A DNA stretch of 64,000 nucleotides, taken from contig CANTUZ010000012.1 of assembly GCA_947846985.1 (NCBI GenBank), positions 18,500,135 to 18,564,134 of the forward strand. The letters are read 5' to 3'. Source of the DNA: Fratercula arctica (Eukaryota > Chordata > Aves > Charadriiformes > Alcidae). The notes below the pieces were generated by a model. It made no database searches, was not told where the DNA came from, and saw nothing but the letters and a program-made list of their open reading frames with translations. Of the stretch, positions 60,529 to 64,000 are shown piece after piece (the first letter of the stretch is position 1; every line of letters starts with the position of its first letter). The translations under genes and the position numbers were made by a program.

Positions 60529-63500
60529 CTAATGAAGATTAAGCAAACAAAAAAATTAAATTAGGTATAGTACATTACAACCTATGAACTATACAAACTA
60601 TACAAAGTATAGTCAAGAGATACAAGACAAGCAAAATAATTTTCAAGTCTTTTCCTTTCTAAGAAAAGCTAATTACTCCTATTATTGTGAAAAGTCACCT
60701 TCTTAAAATCAATACTATAAACTAACACATCGCCTAAATGTCTGTGTTCCATGAAGAACTAAGCACTGGAACACTGAGGCAATAGAAAAACATGCACAAC
60801 TTTTTATTACCTGGGATCCACTTCTTTTTCCTGTTCTTTTGTGAAAATAAAAAAATCCTCTTTCCTAGTGAATTTAGAAGAGTCTGAGGTTATTTTTGAG
60901 ATCGAAGAACACTGTATGTTTTTCAGCTCTTGTGAAGGACTTGAATATTTTTTTTCTTGAAAATTGAACTGCAATGTAAATGTTAAAAAGTGTACATGGC
61001 TAAAATATCCAACCAAAAGAGAAACTGCCAGATTGTTGCAGTATGTAGTACAGATATTTATATTGATATTACGGTATTTGACAAGGACCAAGCACATGAT
61101 AAATATAAATCATATACTTGGATGACTTGCACAATCAAATTGAGTAAATAGTGTTGAAGTCATGCTATATAAAGTAAATTCAAGTCCTAGTTCTTTGTAT
61201 CATGAATATCCCACTGAACATAGGATGCATGAATGTTTGGACAATACAGAAAGGTTCAGAAATTCAGTATGTTCAAACTGATTCATAACTCAGATATGGT
61301 AAATATATTTACATATGAAATACTCGTAATTACAGGAAATTCTATTATCAAAATATATTTACTCACCATATTTATATTCCCACTCTGTACAGGTAAATTC
61401 ACTTTTGATGTGCTATTAACCACAGAAACAACTGAGTTCTGAATATTGGTCTCATCCTGTAATGTGCATGAACTGAAAATATCAAGTTGAAGAATTTAAG
61501 TATTTTTAAAGAAGTGCAAAATTATGTACTTTTCATTTCAGGATTTTCTATTTATTTCCGTCCACACACACACAAAAGAATTTCAAGTTGTTCAACAATT
61601 CATACCTTTTAGAAGTTGAAATTTCACTCACTTTTTATTAGAGAATAGCCTTCTATACATTTAATTATACATGTGAAATACAGACCATATTTCTGAATAA
61701 AATTGTAATAAATTACATAATGCTTACTCTTTTGAAATGTCATTTGTGGCTTTGCTTCTCGTATACTGGCAAAGTGGCTCACACTCATCTGGAATTTGAA
61801 GGCAGATATTTCCATGTTCCAGAATGAAAAGAATGAAAGTTTTAAAAACTGAGTCACAGATCAGCCAAAACCCCTTGTAAGTATTTTACATAATATGATA
61901 AGTAACAGTGTGAAAATGAATCAAATCTCTTAACACTTGAAATATTTCTTCTGTGGGTTTTGGGCTACTGTAAAGATAAGGAGAGATAAGCAATAAGATA
62001 AATTAACAAATATACAGCTGCACGCCATCCAAAAAAATTTTAATTACAACTTTCTCAACTCTCCCTTCCATATTAGATTTATCTCAATATAGGTGACATT
62101 CAAGGTGGAGTAATAAACCCGGCAGTCAAGTCAATCAACAAAAAAATTTCAGGTAGTGCTATTCATTGTATACTATAATAAGTTACTCTCAAACAATAGC
62201 CTGTAAAATAATTTGTACGTAGGAAACAAAGAATTTTGTTAAAATAACCTTACCTAATTCTCCACTGGCAAAGTTGCTAGCAAGTACTAATTTCTCATCA
62301 TCAATATCATCCCAAATATCATCTCTCAGTTCAAAGTCCACATCCAAAGCATCTGAAAAATAAGACCTGTAGCAGTCAATTTACGTATTAAAGATTCTTG
62401 AACAATTTTTTTTAATGCCATTGTATTTTGGCTCTTCTCACAAACACTGAACATTTCCAAAAGCTGTAATACATTTGTAATGGACAAGTGCAACAAAACC
62501 CGTTTTATGTTTTACAACCAGTTATTCAATCTATTGCACAGACATGCAGACTTTAAATAAATTATAGGTTTAGGTTACTACAATTTCACAGTATATTCTT
62601 AATTACCTACATTTTTTTTGGTACAGAATGGAAAGATACCATATTACAGATGCAGTTAACCCTATAAAAATCATATGAACTGATGCCTTAAATCATTACA
62701 ACTATTTCTGGTGCATTTTTTTAAATAGAGCCAGCCCAATCAATATGGCCAAGGTTACTTTTCCTGCTACTATTCAACGGAGATGGTTTTTAGTCAGCAA
62801 TATCTACTACATACCCTTGATCCTGTATGATTTGCTTCAAGATGTTCTTGAGCATAGACTATAGCTGTACTGGAATATCCATCTGTCTTCCCATTACTTT
62901 ATTCTTTTAACACAATCATATAATATGCTCACTGCCACCCCCCAGCAACTGATGATATGGCTATGCAACACTCTTCCATCTTAACACTAGATAACAACTA
63001 TAACAGGTAAATTAGTATGTCACGAAAATATGAAGCATTAAAGGAATAGGATTACAATCCCATCATCAAAATATTAAGTAAAAATGAAATTACACACTAT
63101 AGCTGCCAACACTTAAGGCAGTATGAACTAAAAAACTTTCAATTAATTTCAGCACAGTGCTTCTTATATGTCTGAGTATGATCTAAACATTGTAGCTGCT
63201 ACTTATTAGCCAAATTAATCAAGACCTGATTCACATCAATCCACTGTCACTAAATACAATGACAAAAGGCATGCAGTGAGGAGAACATCTTAGTTATATA
63301 CTGACAATATAGACTGATCATTTAACACCCAATGTAAAAAAACACTTGTGGCCTTTCAGTGGAAGAGAAACAAAAAAAGGAAATTTTTTTCCAGCTAGAG
63401 ATGTTTTACTAGTTATGAACTCAGTTATGGAATGGTCACATTTTTTCAACTACCCAACAAAAGTTTATATTTCACTAACATCTTCCAGCAGAAAGGGAAA

Positions 63501-63956
63501 ACAAGAAAATGTATAAATACAGGGGTAAAATACCTCTTGTATTACCAGTGGCTTCAATGGAAATACATTACAGTCATACCTTTCAGGAAGTATTTATAGA
63601 TTTGGACCCTCATATATTTGGATTTAGTCATTACTGTTTTATTGAAAGGTACATTTAGATGATGCTTAGATCTACACTAGAAATTCTTACTGACTCCAGA
63701 AAGACAGACAATTAAAAGCCTTATACATTCAGTGTTCTCTACTGCTATACTGGTTGCTGTAGTGATTTCAGCAAGTTGCTGAAGTTTAAAGTATATTCAA
63801 ATCAAAACAGTGAAAATCGTTATCTCGAACATTAGCAATAACTCACGACTCTTTCCACAACTCCAGGATTGCAGTTGTTTCTGAGACACTCCTAAGCTAT
63901 TGACATTATCTACCTGGTCCACTGAAGGTGATGAAGCCAACTGTTTATTGCTAGAC
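60462..63956 (-). CDS. HFM1: HFM1, meiotic ATP-dependent DNA helicase, C-terminal six exons (partial gene)
   Basis: HFM1 (Mer3 homologue) is a Ski2-like superfamily 2 helicase that acts in germ-cell nuclei to stabilise recombination intermediates and promote crossovers and synapsis. Only the non-catalytic C-terminal tail (about 200 residues) is in the window. The DEAD-box helicase, winged-helix and Sec63 domains lie beyond the right edge. Six minus-strand segments (63956-63847, 62352-62254, 61788-61728, 61472-61367, 60968-60811, 60528-60462) have AG acceptors and GT donors and join with matching phases without any stop until the TAA at 60462-60464. The tail aligns with the remembered vertebrate HFM1 C-terminus: an acidic-aromatic DVDFELRDDIWDDIDDE block, a FNFQEKK block, a KEDFFIF / KEVD block, and the terminal FLGIFDGIL. 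Vertebrate HFM1 is about 1400 residues. In mammals its neighbour on this side is ZNF644 on the same strand. Confidence 0.9.
60811..60968 (-). CDS. HFM1: HFM1 coding exon (penultimate)
   Basis: 158 nt, acceptor TTTACATTGCAG, donor GTAATA. It starts in phase 0 with FNFQEKKYSS and ends with KEQEKEVDP plus AG of a split Arg codon. KEDFFIF and KEVD match the mammalian VDFFIRN / KKEVD blocks. Confidence 0.9.
61367..61472 (-). CDS. HFM1: HFM1 coding exon (third from last)
   Basis: 106 nt, acceptor GATATTTTCAG, donor GTGAGT. One base completes the split codon, then 35 codons (SCTLQDETNIQNSVVSV and so on), ending in phase 0. Confidence 0.8.
61728..61788 (-). CDS. HFM1: HFM1 coding exon (fourth from last)
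   Basis: 61 nt, acceptor AAATTCCAG, donor GTAAGC. It reads ECEPLCQYTRSKATNDISK between split codons: G+AT gives Asp at the start, and GA+T gives Asp at the end. An ATG at the exon start lies in another frame and is not a start. Confidence 0.8.
62254..62352 (-). CDS. HFM1: HFM1 coding exon (fifth from last)
   Basis: 99 nt, acceptor CTTATTTTTCAG, donor GTAAGG. It encodes the most conserved block of the tail, ALDVDFELRDDIWDDIDDE then KLVLASNFASGEL, corresponding to the mammalian NVNFELGNEVWDDFDDE region. It starts with two bases of a split codon and leaves one base. Confidence 0.9.
63847..63956 (-). CDS. HFM1: HFM1 coding exon (sixth from last)
   Basis: 110 nt, acceptor TTTTTTTAATAG before 63956, donor GTGAGT after 63847. 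One base completes a split codon, 36 codons follow (SSNKQLASSPSVDQV and so on), and one base is left over. That base (C) joins AT of the next exon to give His. Low-complexity Ser/Gln/Asn-rich linker. Confidence 0.85.
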
Positions 63957-64000
63957 CTATTAAAAAAACCAACCAAACAAACAAACAACAAAAAACCCCA
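63957..64000 (-). other. HFM1: HFM1 intron, cut by the window edge
   Basis: A/C-rich on the plus strand, so a long pyrimidine/T-rich tract upstream of the acceptor on the minus strand. Upstream exons are outside the window. Confidence 0.7.

Larger units (their letters stand above)
60529..63846 (-). other. HFM1: HFM1 introns
   Basis: Five introns of 282, 398, 255, 465 and 1494 nt separate the exons. Nothing but AT-rich sequence was seen in them, apart from a short (CA)n near 61565. The ORFs at 61233-61442 (plus) and 61624-61857 (minus) are not genes: the first is antisense, and the second reads through the exon in the wrong frame. Confidence 0.7.

Noticed and set aside
61624..61857. 77-codon minus-strand ORF over an HFM1 exon
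   Set aside because: It reads the exon in a frame that does not join its neighbours. The frame used for the gene is set by splice phases.
1..64000. CRISPR arrays, operons, ribosome binding sites, insertion sequences
   Set aside because: The window is eukaryotic nuclear DNA. No regularly spaced direct repeats or prokaryotic gene packing are present.
63961..64000. AAAC/CCAA-rich sequence at the right edge, vaguely telomere-like
   Set aside because: Simple A/C-rich intronic sequence forming the pyrimidine tract of the minus-strand acceptor; no TTAGGG/CCCTAA repeats.

Overview
This is vertebrate nuclear DNA, most likely from a bird. The evidence is three CR1-family LINE copies of different ages, including the typical 5'-truncated avian form with an octamer-like 3' end, very sparse coding sequence, two CpG-island promoters, and spliced exons with GT/AG boundaries. 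Nothing prokaryotic is present, and nearly all long open frames in the window are chance frames in AT-rich or CpG-rich non-coding DNA.

The best-supported gene is HFM1, the meiotic DNA helicase related to yeast Mer3. Its last six coding exons lie on the minus strand at 60462-63956. They were found by reading splice sites and reading-frame phases: every donor/acceptor pair joins in phase, and the peptide ends in a tail like that of vertebrate HFM1 (DVDFELRDDIWDD near the start, FLGIFDGIL-stop at the end). The helicase and Sec63 domains lie beyond the right edge.

Layout: 1-17400 is AT-rich non-coding DNA, probably the first intron of a minus-strand gene. It carries a CR1 copy (2780-3990) and a frameshifted coding-like segment (9908-10284). 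17400-19220 is a large CpG island with CRE and NRF1 sites and a minus-strand ATG followed 60 nt later by a consensus donor. From the known vertebrate order ZNF644-HFM1 (same strand), this is the likely 5' end of ZNF644, but that is inferred from synteny and not read from protein sequence. 19370-20835 is an old CR1/L3-like LINE, and 23944-24378 a younger CR1 3' end. 24400-47600 is intergenic, with a palindromic MITE-like hairpin (31091-31172), a retroviral zinc-knuckle fragment (36684-36896), a MIR/L2-like relic (about 37190) and a perfect CTCF core match (41021-41034). 47640-48805 is a second, orphan CpG-island promoter with RFX-, YY1- and ZNF143-like sites and candidate exons leaving on both strands. 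48805-60460 is intergenic, with an unidentified 136-codon minus-strand ORF (53252-53662), a duplicated segment of about 140 bp (57347 and 59098) and several inverted repeats.

Few genes interact here. The window is mainly a gene-poor interval between the presumed ZNF644 promoter and the 3' end of HFM1. The items most worth following are the orphan promoter at 48 kb, the two coding-like ORFs that match nothing I recognise, and the duplicated unit downstream of HFM1.
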